A DNA stretch of 64,000 nt from contig CM023481.1 of assembly GCA_013339685.2 (NCBI GenBank), forward strand, positions 76,218,121 through 76,282,120. Reading direction: 5' to 3'. Source of the stretch: Hyalomma asiaticum. Taxonomy: Eukaryota > Arthropoda > Arachnida > Ixodida > Ixodidae. The position numbers and the translations under genes are program-made. Position 1 is the stretch's first letter, and each line of letters starts with the position of its first letter. The notes beneath the pieces were generated by a model, which saw only the letters and a program-made list of their open reading frames with translations, was not told the origin of the DNA and did not search any database. This document shows, piece by piece, positions 55,119 to 64,000 of the stretch.

Positions 55119-57350
55119 AGATGTATTGGTTTGTAGGTTTATTAGTCTAAATATGTTAAGTACTGTTCGAATTTTCGCTTCTAGACATTTTACAGTGTGG
55201 AACACCATGAATAATGCAGTTCCACAAAAAGTGCACAAATATCTGTTTTTTTTTTTTTTATTCACAACATCTACAGACACATTTTCCGAAACACCCGGTA
55301 TATATGATGCAATGCTTCAAAAGTGCGCGGCAGTAATCACGAAAAGCACCTTGTCAAGTAAATACAAGTCCGCACAAATAGGTAAGAGCTTAGCAAGTTG
55401 TGCGCGCCTGTAAATAAACTTGGTTTGAAGAAATCAAAATTTAGGCTACGCCGAGGATATAACGCCTGGCTTTCGGAATCCCGCCAAGTGAAGGGAGGAT
55501 CCAGCATATGGAATTCCGCAGAACAGATTTAGCATGCTCATTGTGCTGTCAACCAATCCGCCCTCTCCCTGACAGTTACTAGCCCACAGTTGGTAAGGCG
55601 ACCGCCCCGGACAGGCGGTGCTCCCCGGCTCTATCCTCGGACCCATTTATCATTGACAAAGAAGCTTTTCTGTCCGTATACATCTCATTGGAGCTTGCTT
55701 GTCCAAAGGAATGGATGTCGAGTTTTCTACTCAGAACACTTCCTCTACCGTTTCGGATTTAGTAGAATTAATGTTCCCCACCTGCTGTTCTCTAAATGTC
55801 GTGTTTTCGTTGTTGCGCGCATAGCCGTGTTGACCGTGTCGTGCAGGGAAGCACATTATCTGAAAGAAGCTTAAGGCGAGCCTCTTTTATTTCGACCGTG
55901 TACCATCCTCACCTGAAAAGTTCTCTCTAACCTTAAACTATGCGCGAAATGAAGTGTCATTCACTTCAAATCCGTGGTTTCAGAGCGGCTTCCTACGCTT
56001 AAGGTCAGGCTGACAGGCAGCAGACGCACGAAGACGACGTCGGTACGAGGGACAAGCTGTGTAAGGCCGCTAGTTGAGGTATACTACATGTAGCCAGCAT
56101 TTGCTCTTCATAACTTTATTGTTCACTTAGAGCGACAGCAACGTTTAGCACCGAAGAGTAGTCTATGAGCACCGTTCTTGGCCCTGCCGGATTGTCTTCG
56201 TTGCCGTCCACAATTAACTTTCACCGTGCTTTGCGTGCTTATATATATAGGTCCCGTGACTGTGAGAAGACAAGTGAGAGGACCAACTTCCTCAAGACTC
56301 TTGCAGAAATGGCCCATGTGTGGAAGAGAACCTTCATTACCGGTGTTGGCCAAATAGCCGGTGTTGGCCTTTTAGACCGAATGCACAGTAAATCGATTTG
56401 CTCTTGCCCGTCTATTTGTCTCTGTCTGAACTTTCGGAATACCTCATACCCTTTCATGTCTGGCGACAGTAAGTGTCATCGAACTTGTCTTTCCTCTTTT
56501 AACGCCACGCGCTCAGCACTTTCAGGTCACGAAAGGCGGGCGCGCTATCGTCGTGATAATATCATTTTTGATCGAAAAGTAGTGCACGTAGTTCCCAAAA
56601 CATGACACCGAAATGTGTCCGCTTATAAAATTTCGCCCCAAATACTCTTACAACACCCTAAAATTCGTCTCTACAAGCCCGCAGAGCCAGCTGGAGCACG
56701 ATGAGTGCTTTGAGTAAGCATTCTTTCTTTCCCACATATGCAAGTGCTCTTCGGTGCCGTATCTTGATAGTGTAGACACATACGAACGCATAAAAGTAAC
56801 CATAAGAACGCGTAAAGACGTACGCTTAACATTCGCCCACAAATGCTGTTCGCCCTTCTTTCATCCAGCTACTCACTAAACTGCCCATATGGTTAAACAA
56901 ATATATCGTCGGATGACCTCGCCACTGGCATTTTTCTGGCGCCAGCGACATATATCTGATGGCGGGAAGGTTGTGACGTCGTCGCATACGCTACACGAAG
57001 CATCTAGCCGTTTCGGTTTCAACACCGACTTTCAGTTGGTTATTTGAAATTATTGGTGCGTTTCTGAGCGAACTAAACCACCCTGGCTGTTACAGGACTA
57101 TCAGTACCAATGGAAAACATTGATATCAGAGTATGCTGAAAAAAATCACAGCATATCCACGGGGTGAATGATGATGAGTGGGCGAAGCTCCGGAGGGAAT
57201 CATCGGTAAACCGTGAATCTTCCGCGTAATTCGCCCAGTCGATCATCATGTAAAGACGTCTTACGCAGCCCCTTACACAGGCCGGAACGCGCACCGCGTT
57301 TGCCGACGCCATCACATGACTGCTGAGAGAGTACAAGGCGGAGAGGCCAC
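55119..57350. other. No gene recognised
   Basis: A T-run lies at ~55,245. On the minus strand, 55,650-55,560 reads GGTCCGAGGATAGAGCCGGG followed by a CCGCCTGTCCGGGGCGG hairpin, perhaps a repeat. At ~57,168-57,260 GATGATGAGTGGGCGAAGCT...AATCATCGGTAAACC is a short dispersed repeat. The plus frame 56,165-56,605 (146 codons) has no known motif. Confidence 0.35.
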
Positions 57351-57357
57351 AGCGTCT

Positions 57358-57505
57358 TATACCCCTGTCACACGGGCACTTTCAAGGTCCTTTGAACTAA
57401 AGCTTCTTTACTTGAAAGGAGTGGGCGCGCTGTCACACGGGCGCGCCAAAGGAGCATTAGTTGAAAGGAACTTTGAGCTAAAGGAGTTCGCGCTTGTCCT
57501 TTGAG
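57358..57505 (+). mobile_element. Terminus of a TIR element related to MITE family B
   Basis: TATACCCCTGTCACACGGGC at 57,358 repeats the 17-bp terminus of the MITE at 20,112-20,579. Subterminal motifs follow, as in many transposon ends: TCACACGGGC again at ~57,431, and CTTTGAACTAAAG / CTTTGAGCTAAAGG. The other end was not found downstream; it may be missing or lie in or past the assembly gap. The Myb/SANT gene starts 500 bp inside. Confidence 0.5.
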
Positions 57506-57862
57506 GCTGTAAGGGACTACTCTCGTTGGCAGCTGATACCTCACAGGAAAAGAAGTTTGACCTTGAAGGCAATACGACGTGCTCTCATATATGGAAACGT
57601 ACGTTCCACAGCATTCTACAATGTATGAACAGTGAAAAGCGTGCTGATAATCATGATCATATGTTCGCTAGGAACTACACACAACCTTACCGCGGCAATC
57701 GGTGGCAGCACTGTCGCGCCGTGTTCTGTGGCCATGTGCAACAGTCTGATGACTCTGATCCGTTCGTCTGCTGCACGTTGACACGACTGTCCGCGCATAT
57801 TATTTGATCTGGTGTGTTTCTGGTGTGCCTGCTGCCTCTCCAAACCACAAAAAAAAAAAAAG

Positions 57863-58110
57863 ATGAGTGAATCCGAATCGACACAACCGGAAGGCCAGCG
57901 AAAGGCACGGGCGCAGCCGCGAACAACGTGGAATGAGAGAGAAACGTGGGCTTTGATAAGCCTTTGGGAAGAGTATCTCGAAGATCTCCGAGGAGAGCGC
58001 CGCAACGCCAGAGTGTATGAAAGGATTGTTGAACGCCTCGCGAGCCTGGGGATAGTGCGCACACGGAAGCAGGTGCAGAGCAAAATTGACAACCTGACCC
58101 AACTGTACAG
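57863..58110 (+). CDS. Myb/SANT-like DNA-binding protein, exon 1
   Basis: It begins at ATG after an A-run (AAAAAAGATGAGTG) and encodes 82 residues plus two bases before GTAAGC, a strong donor. After a Ser/Glu-rich start, the segment RTTWNERETWALISLWEEYL, ERRNARVYERIVERLASLGI and TRKQVQSKIDNLTQLYR has the W...LI-x-L-W, Y-x-x-I and C/V-x-x-K-x-x-x-L pattern of trihelix Myb/SANT-like domains (Myb_DNA-bind_4/5 type), which bind DNA through three helices. Such proteins exist both as host regulators and as partners of PIF/Harbinger transposases. The intron is 958 nt. The codons of the joint (AG|A) complete an Arg. Confidence 0.8.
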
Positions 58111-59068
58111 GTAAGCCTTAACATTTCATGTATGCTGTGCATCGTCGTTAGGGATATTGCCTTTCGTGTCTTCGTATATTTCCTTACGCAAATCGATTAA
58201 GAATAATCGGTAGAATCCGCATTGTCACTGCACAGTTACTGTCACTCGGCAATCGCAGTGGAATGCAGCAGTCGGCATGTGTTCAAACATGAGACGTGAC
58301 AGTTGGTATTTGTTTGCATGAGAACGCCGCTGCAGTGCCAACCCCACATGAGCTTGTGCCGGCAATGCGGCGGTTTGTTTTTCTACGTGTTAATAAAATG
58401 CAAATCGGCATGACCCTTAAGTACACGTTTTTGTTATTGTATAGCGACTGATGATCTCATGCTGCTGTTGCTATGTTATCACATGGTGCGAAAGCCTTCG
58501 TCAAGCCTCAGTGGCTTTTTGCTTTCGCCCCACAACATCACTGTTGTGACTTTTGTTATGTCTCCTGTGATGTCGGAATATACTGAATTGAATTGAAAAA
58601 TCTGGCGTTAGTTCGCAAAACACACACTGACTACTGCCGTGCGTCTGCCGTGCGTTGCTGGCGTTGTGAGTGTGTGTGTTTATCGCTGTGAATTTTCGCT
58701 GTGTTATGCGGTGCGAGAGCCGACTTCCCAATTCTCTTCTGTCGCTTTTCTTCTCTATACACGTTATGTTGTTAATGTTCCTTTTGGATAGTTGAAGTAA
58801 ACTATAACGTCATTTCACGGAAGGACTGTCCACCTAGTGACTGTGTGTGCACGATGCTGTAAAAAGGGCTGTTACGACGCAAACTGTTCATGTGCTATTT
58901 GTGGCAGTGTATGTGCATGCATGAGAATCCTGGATATGTTGCATATAATTCTTGAAGTTTGCACAGAGTTCTTTTTTTATTTAAATGTGAACATGGGAAT
59001 ATATTTATTTAGTGTGCTTATAGGTAGACCATGTACATGTACTTCTACTGTTCGCTCATGCTTTTCAG

Positions 59069-59216
59069 AAATTGGGCAAGGAAACGGACAACTGGCTCTG
59101 CACCTGTGCCATGGCAGTATTTTAATGAAATACATAGATTCCTAGGCTCGCTGCCAATTAATGACCACTCTTTGGTGGAAGAGAGTGCGTCACACACAGA
59201 GGATACAGTTGAACAG
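59069..59216 (+). CDS. Myb/SANT-like DNA-binding protein, exon 2
   Basis: The acceptor GCTTTTCAG joins in phase with exon 1 and reads NWARKRTTGSAPVPWQYFNE, IHRFLGSLPIND and an acidic tail to VEQ, then GTAACT. W-x-Y-F-x-x-I-x-x-x-L-G-x-x-P is the closing segment of this domain class, so the splice joins two halves of one domain. The exon is 148 nt and ends in phase 0; later exons must follow. None was recognised between 59,217 and the gap at 59,625. Confidence 0.8.
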
Positions 59217-59624
59217 GTAACTTTGTTCATAAATCCGTGCCTAAATTATCCCCAGAAAGAAAGCACATGTGCAAAGTAGGCACAGCCATAACCTCACCTT
59301 AAATGAGAAAAACGTTCATACCTGGGCCATTGAAAAAAACAAGTCAAGGTGAGAGATGCATAGTGACACTACACATCTCTCTCTCTCTTTTTTTTTAGAA
59401 AGCATACAATTCACAGAAACAGCCAACAAACAGAGAAAGGGCAGCGGACAAGGGAAATAACAGCTTGATTCCAGTGCGCTGAAAGTTTTGATGTGTACTA
59501 AAAGTGCTGAGCAGTTTGTGTATCAAGCTCGCTAACATGAAATGCTTCAGGATCTCTCTAGTTCGCAACTTATTGGAATAAGCAAATGAATGGTGCTGGA
59601 AAGCCAAAAGAACACTTCAGGCAA

Positions 59625-59724
59625 NNNNNNNNNNNNNNNNNNNNNNNNNNNNNNNNNNNNNNNNNNNNNNNNNNNNNNNNNNNNNNNNNNNNNNNNNNNN
59701 NNNNNNNNNNNNNNNNNNNNNNNN
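59625..59724. other. Assembly gap of exactly 100 N
   Basis: The run of 100 N is the usual convention for a scaffold gap of unknown size. Sequence on either side need not be contiguous, and the rest of the Myb/SANT gene or the other end of its element may lie in it. Confidence 0.99.
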
Positions 59725-60530
59725 TTTTAGCACGTATAAAACCTCTTGGATTATCATTGCTTGCGTTGTTGCATCCTAGCCACAAGTGAATCGCGGTAAT
59801 CGCGACAGGTCTGCGTCATGTTTGGCGTTTGACATGCTATAACCTACGTGGTGCGTGTGCAGAACTTCGCTTTTTTTTTTTTTCGTTTTTTTGTTTCTTT
59901 CTTGCTTTTTTATCATACATATGCAAATGCATGGTGCAGCTAATAAAGGAAAGTGTTTCCCATATAACCCCTTCCAAAGCATTATTCGCGGTGTTGTGAA
60001 GACGTTAGCGGTGGTTTTGCCGGGAAAACTGGTTGTGAGTCGATACATAACAAGGTGGCAGTTAGGAGGCTGCAAGTGGCAGCGCATTCGTGTGACGTTG
60101 AAGGCGCTGGCAAATGGAACTGTGGCGTATACTGACCAGTGGTGCGAACATTCGTGAGACTTATTCCCACAGCAAGATGGTGCTGCTTTTAGCGAACCTA
60201 CACAGTGGGTGAGTGGCTGGGCGTGGCTAGCCGTAGCGCTAGAAAGACATACATGGTCGACGAAAGACGAAATCGTCTGATTAGAGCTCACGTTTTCGCG
60301 AGACCTTTCGAATGGAACAACACAAGTCGGGGCGTCAGGTCGTTCTTGGCTGCATCGTCGCCGCTTACCGCAAAACGCGAGTGGGGACTTGTTGACGCGC
60401 GCTTGCCGCGGAAGCGCTCGCCGCGCGCGTTTTTGCCGCTAGTGGGGACCGGCCTTAACGCGCTAGCACAAACGCGTTAGCAACGCGGTCTTTCGTTAAT
60501 GTTGGGTATTTAGTGTCATCGTGGTGATAT
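59725..60530. other. No recognisable gene
   Basis: T-rich at 59,870-59,910; GC-rich from 60,200 to 60,480, with CTAGTGGGGACCGGCC at 60,439. No domain was recognised. Confidence 0.35.
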
Positions 60531-60535
60531 ATCTA

Positions 60536-60865
60536 CGTGCGCTTCGTGGCGTAGTGGCTAGCGCCGCGCGTTCGGAAGCGAGGGGTCCCTGGTTCGATTC
60601 CGCGCTTCGGACACAACGTTCGGAATTCTTTTAAGATACACACATCTCTATGGGACAGCGCCATCTAGGAAACTAGACGAGAAATGGAGATGACGACACA
60701 GATTGTGTACAGCGCCATCTAGAATATCATCACTCAACTGCAGTTTTTTATGTACTGCTATGAGACAGCGCCATCTATTATACTGTTCGGGAGATACTGC
60801 CGGTTACGCCTTACGCCGGACGCGTGACAAGGTTAGACTAAGAGGAGCTTCGCCCCTAAAACCGC
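60536..60865 (+). mobile_element. Second tRNA-like SINE family with repeated CAGCGCCATCTA
   Basis: The head CGTGGCGTAGTGGCTAGCGC has an A box and CTGGTTCGATTCCGC a B box. The body contains CAGCGCCATCTA three times (60,656, 60,710, 60,766; spacing 54-56 bp). The 3' part ends GGAGCTTCGCCCCTAAA. It is a different family from the GGGGTTTAACGTCC SINE. Confidence 0.6.
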
Positions 60866-62239
60866 ATTATACTGAATGTCTCCTAACTGAATCTCCAATA
60901 ACCCGCTTCTGTAGCTTTGCGGCTGCTGATTAAGGTGCTGAATGGCTCGGGTACGCGCTCGATTATTCCTAGACATGGCGACCGCATTTCGATCGACGCA
61001 AAATGAAGACAGGTGTGCTCAGCTTTAAGCGCACGTTTACGAACCCGAGGTCTTGAAAATTACTGCGGAGCCCGTTACCAACGCGGCGTGCTTCACGTGC
61101 ACTGATGTCTTGTTCACCGTCGCGCGAAGAACAAATCGGCGAAAGCTGCACGCGGGCTACATGTTATACGTGACGTGTGATTCTCAGAGAACTGTTGTTG
61201 ACGATTATTGCAGGAAACCATGCAACAGGATCTGTACTGGAGTGGAAAACTGCGGAATAGTGCTTAGCGGCGCACCTTTTTGGCTTGTGCAAAATGCTTT
61301 TATTCCCCGACGCAGTCCGCTTGACTGTGAGCGAAAACATTGGCCTTACCCTGATTAAGTTATTTGGGTCCGGGGAAAGACCAAGAAAGATAAAAAATTG
61401 ACCGAAAAACACCAAATATTTTCCATTTGTTTTCTTTCGGAACCGCTAAGGTGAAAAAATATTCTTCAAGAAAAAATATTACGCGCACTTGTGCTATAGC
61501 AGCGATCGCAGGCGCAGTTAATTTTATAGTAGTCTTCAGTGGATCGACGCGAGTGTATTTTGTACACGTGTTCCGCTAATACTAATACGCCGTGCCGCTG
61601 GCCTCGAGACGGTGTTATATCTCCGGCGTGTGTATCGAAGGCCACGCAACCCGTATCGGCACTTATATATATTTCTTGATGACGACCAGCTTTCCCGGGC
61701 AACATTTCTGGCAGACTATGGCGTTCAGTCACAAGGCAAACAGGCTGCCGAATGCTTCTTTTTTTTTTTTAGTGCTGAGATACGCGCTTCCGCTACGTGA
61801 GAGGCAAGAAAGCAGCGGTGCGCGCGAATAGTACGCCTAGGACGTGCAAATATGCGCGCAACCTTATCAGGCCTTGGTTTCCTTTAGAAAGACGCATTCA
61901 GTGAGCTTCGCTGAAACTGCGGTCACAAAATGTTTTCGTCCGTATCGAATAGCATTCGCCGCACGTTTAAGCGTCCGCGTCCGCGCTAACATGCGAGGAT
62001 AAGTGAGATAGATGTCTGGTATTGTGCGTGCGTGAGGATGTGGTAAGGAGCGTGCATTGTGGTAGCACTCCAGTGCGGAGTCGGCTTCGGTTAAAGTGTG
62101 GATTCTTTTCAGTGGCGTTTCAGCTTATCTTTTTTCTTTCTACTAGGACGACTGAAAAAAAAATTACGAGGCTAAAAAAGCGTCGTTTTCTTCCGTTTAG
62201 GGTTTCAAGAAAGTTTACCCGCCGTGACAACGTAGCAGG
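60866..62239. other. No recognisable gene
   Basis: A frame at 61,053-61,358 lacks an ATG and any motif. The rest shows only homopolymers. Confidence 0.35.
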
Positions 62240-62241
62240 TT

Positions 62242-62480
62242 GATTGATTGATTTGTGGGGTTTAACGTCCCAAAACCAGCTCTGATTATGAGAGACGCCG
62301 TAGTGGAGGGCTCCGGAAATTTCGACCACCTGGGGTTCTTTAGCGTGCACTGACATCGCACAGTACACGGGCCTCAACATTTCGCCTCCATCGAAATGCA
62401 GCCGCCGCGGCCGGGATTCGATCCCGCGACCCTCGAATCTGCAGCCGAGTACCATAGCCACTAGACCACCGTGGCGGGGC
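62242..62480 (-). mobile_element. Complete tRNA-derived SINE with perfect 12-bp target duplication
   Basis: 239 bp. The head on the minus strand is GCCCCGCCACGGTGGTCTAG, with an A box, and GGATCGAATCCCGGC, the B box. The body carries GAAATTTCCGGAGCC and the end GGGACGTTAAACCCCACAAA followed by an ATCA-type tail. ACGTAGCAGGTT flanks it on both sides (62,230-62,241 and 62,481-62,492). Transcription by RNA polymerase III from the internal boxes and mobilisation by a LINE are expected for this class. Confidence 0.9.
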
Positions 62481-62818
62481 ACGTAGCAGGTTACGCTCCC
62501 ATGTTCAAAAACGCTGGTTCAGTCATTGGCCATTTCAGTGGGAGTGCAGTCCAAGTACTTAGATTTAAGTTTTTTAAAAAAACCGGGCGTTTGAAATTGC
62601 TGTGGTGACCCTGCACATTTCACTGTTTTAAGAAATGTTGCACCTTTAGTTCAGAAACGGTAGATTATAGTGTGAACATTCGCATCAAACATTTTTTTTC
62701 TTGCTTAGCAATCAAATAACGATATTGAGAACTTAACGACCGGATACCTTTTCATCTTTGCTAGCAGAGGCATGCAAGTATATTGAAGGGCTAGTTGGTG
62801 AAGTATTGCTAGAATAAA

Positions 62819-62913
62819 GGCTCAAATTTCGACACCACAAAAGCAAGACAGAAGACCGGACGAGCGCTCTTCCTGTCTTCTGTCTTGCTTTTGTGGTGTC
62901 GAAATTTGCGCCT
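62819..62913. repeat. Palindrome of Penelope-like terminal sequence
   Basis: AGGCTCAAATTTCGACACCA...AAGCAAGACAGAAGAC is mirrored by GTCTTCTGTCTTGCTT...TGGTGTCGAAATTTGCGCCT, with GAGCGCTC at the centre. The arms are ~45 bp with only a few mismatches. The CGAGCGCT...GTCCTGT wording links it to the PLE 3' ends at 15.26 and 52.5 kb. No gene is supported between 62,914 and 63,798. Confidence 0.65.
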
Positions 62914-63798
62914 TTCTTCCAGAAATATAGTCTTGTGCTCAGTCGCGGTTATGGCTTGATTACGCAAGTACATTGGGCACGCAAAGATACAAACCGCTTA
63001 GCAAGGTCGCGGCTCTTACGCATGAACATGAACGGGGCAATGCAATCGCGAAATGATTTCAACGTAGTGAAGAAAAGATCTCTGCGTGCACAGCAAACAG
63101 AAATACGCTTTCCCACAACGAATGCCATCTGAACCGATTCACCCAAGTCTTCTCGTCGCCATCCACTAAGGGTAGCAACAAAAATAAATAATTTCGGGAG
63201 CCGCTTTGCTGTCGTGTTTGTTCACATTTCCAACACGGCACAAGAGCTGGCAGCTTCGCGCAAAGGCTACTTAGATTTCATTGCGGTGTTTCACCACGCC
63301 ACCGCTGCCGCAGTGCATGCCGAAACTTGTGCTCGCAGCGCTCGCGGTACGTTCAGCTGTACGCGAAGCCCCTTCTTCGGCAAACGAAGAGCTCTGGCCG
63401 CTTTCTTTCGACTAGATTACATGGTTGAGTTGCGCGCTACGTGCCGGGATACTACAAAAACAGCCTCAAGCAAAAACGCCTCGCATTTCACGTATGCTCC
63501 GAATAGGATGTCAAGCCTCGGCAGGAATCGGTGCATCGGACAGAGTGGCTCCTACGGCACACTCACTTGTTCGGCTATGTTTGGGAATTTTGCGCGTTTA
63601 ATGCACGACACTTTACCATTGACGGTCATGACAGGTTTGGCACATACGCCGACTGGCCGATGAGTGGCAGCAAAGATTCACAGCGTCTGCCTGATCCCGG
63701 GACGATCATCGCCAGCGGCATGATAAAGGATACAGCTTTCAGGTCCGAGTAGCGATCTCTAGAAGACGGTCAAGCATCTAGCCCGAATGAGACATGTG

Positions 63799-64000
63799 GC
63801 CCCGCCAAGGTGGTGTAGTGGCTGCGGTACGCGGCTGCTGATCCCAAGTTCGTGGAATCGAGCCCCGGCAGATGCATTTCGATGGAGGAGAAATGTTGAG
63901 GCCCGTGTGCTGTGCGATATCAGTGCACGTTAAAGGACCCCAGGTGGTCGAAATTTCCGGAGACCTCCACTACGGCGTCTCTCATAATCGGATCGTGGTT
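63799..64000 (+). mobile_element. tRNA-derived SINE, cut by window end
   Basis: GCCCCGCCAAGGTGGTGTAG (A box), TGGAATCGAGCCCCGG (B box), then the body in reverse order to 62,242-62,480, as expected for the opposite orientation, reaching CTCATAATCGGATCGTGGTT at the edge. Confidence 0.9.

Noticed and set aside
57616..58142. Minus-strand frames of 100-158 codons
   Set aside because: They are antisense shadows of Myb/SANT exon 1, which has splice sites and a recognisable domain.
60541..60612. Candidate tRNA gene (A and B boxes present)
   Set aside because: The acceptor stem ends do not pair and a SINE body follows directly.
61053..61358. 101-codon plus frame with several cysteines
   Set aside because: It lacks an ATG at its start, and the cysteine spacing fits no family I know.
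62389..62480. Candidate tRNA gene on the minus strand
   Set aside because: The head is part of a complete SINE with target duplication; the anticodon arm does not form a normal stem.
63214..63663. 149-codon plus frame
   Set aside because: No recognised motif and no conserved context; several Cys/His are scattered without zinc-finger spacing.
1..64000. CRISPR arrays, operons, ribosome binding sites, rho-independent terminators
   Set aside because: The sequence is eukaryotic nuclear DNA. Tandem repeats here lack short identical repeats with unique spacers, and hairpins are fold-back elements.

Overview
This window looks like repeat-dense nuclear DNA of an arthropod, most likely a hard (ixodid) tick. 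That identification is inference. It rests on spliced genes with GT-AG introns, a chitin-binding cuticle/peritrophin-type gene, and a mixture of LINEs (I/R1-like, L1/Tx1-like, CR1/L2/Jockey-like, RTE-like), Penelope-like elements, TIR elements and tRNA-derived SINEs that resembles tick genomes. No bacterial operon, rRNA gene, CRISPR array or intact tRNA gene was seen.

Only two loci look like ordinary host-style spliced genes. (1) On the minus strand, exons at 15,623-~15,840, 13,566-13,751 and 12,208-12,409 encode three consecutive six-cysteine chitin-binding (peritrophin-A, CBM14) domains of an obstructor/CPAP3 (Gasp-like) protein. Intron phases match, and the sixth cysteine of domain 3 is split by an intron, so a last exon is missing below 12.2 kb and a signal-peptide exon is missing above 15.9 kb. 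(2) On the plus strand, exons at 57,863-58,110 and 59,069-59,216 encode a Myb/SANT-like (trihelix) DNA-binding domain; the rest of the gene runs towards a 100-N assembly gap at 59,625-59,724.

Everything else recognisable is mobile DNA. 0-3.6 kb: nearly complete I-like LINE (endonuclease, RT, RNase H), minus strand. 3.6-8.4 kb: diverged ~430-bp tandem units, a ~260-bp-arm palindrome made from a Penelope RT fragment, and a ~180-bp tandem array. 16.6-20.8 kb: a 536-bp TTAA-flanked MITE, and a degraded LINE split by a 468-bp TA-flanked MITE. 22.4-27.4 kb: tandem repeats, then an L1/Tx1-like LINE with an open ORF1 and a broken ORF2. 27.8-31.7 kb: E-box-rich repeat, a MITE apparently split by ~1.65 kb of other repeats, a long-TIR element, a LINE tail and two fold-back elements. 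33.9-38.4 kb: paired repeats (one carrying a small basic ORF), a LINE endonuclease fragment, and an internally deleted THAP/P-element-type transposase relic. 41-44.6 kb: two LINEs, one broken only by an 8-A homopolymer frameshift. 45.6-53.4 kb: LTR-like sequence, SINEs, an RTE fragment and Penelope termini. 53.75-55.1 kb: a SINE interrupted by a 1.12-kb LTR-like insertion with a 6-bp target duplication. 60.5-64 kb: SINEs, one with a perfect 12-bp target duplication, and another palindrome.

The most distinctive signals are the recurrent head-to-head Penelope-like fold-backs, the nested insertions that can be ordered in time, a short coding-like repeat present in two inverted copies, and a possible TIR transposon around the Myb/SANT gene. 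No searches could be run; family names rest on motifs read directly from the translations.
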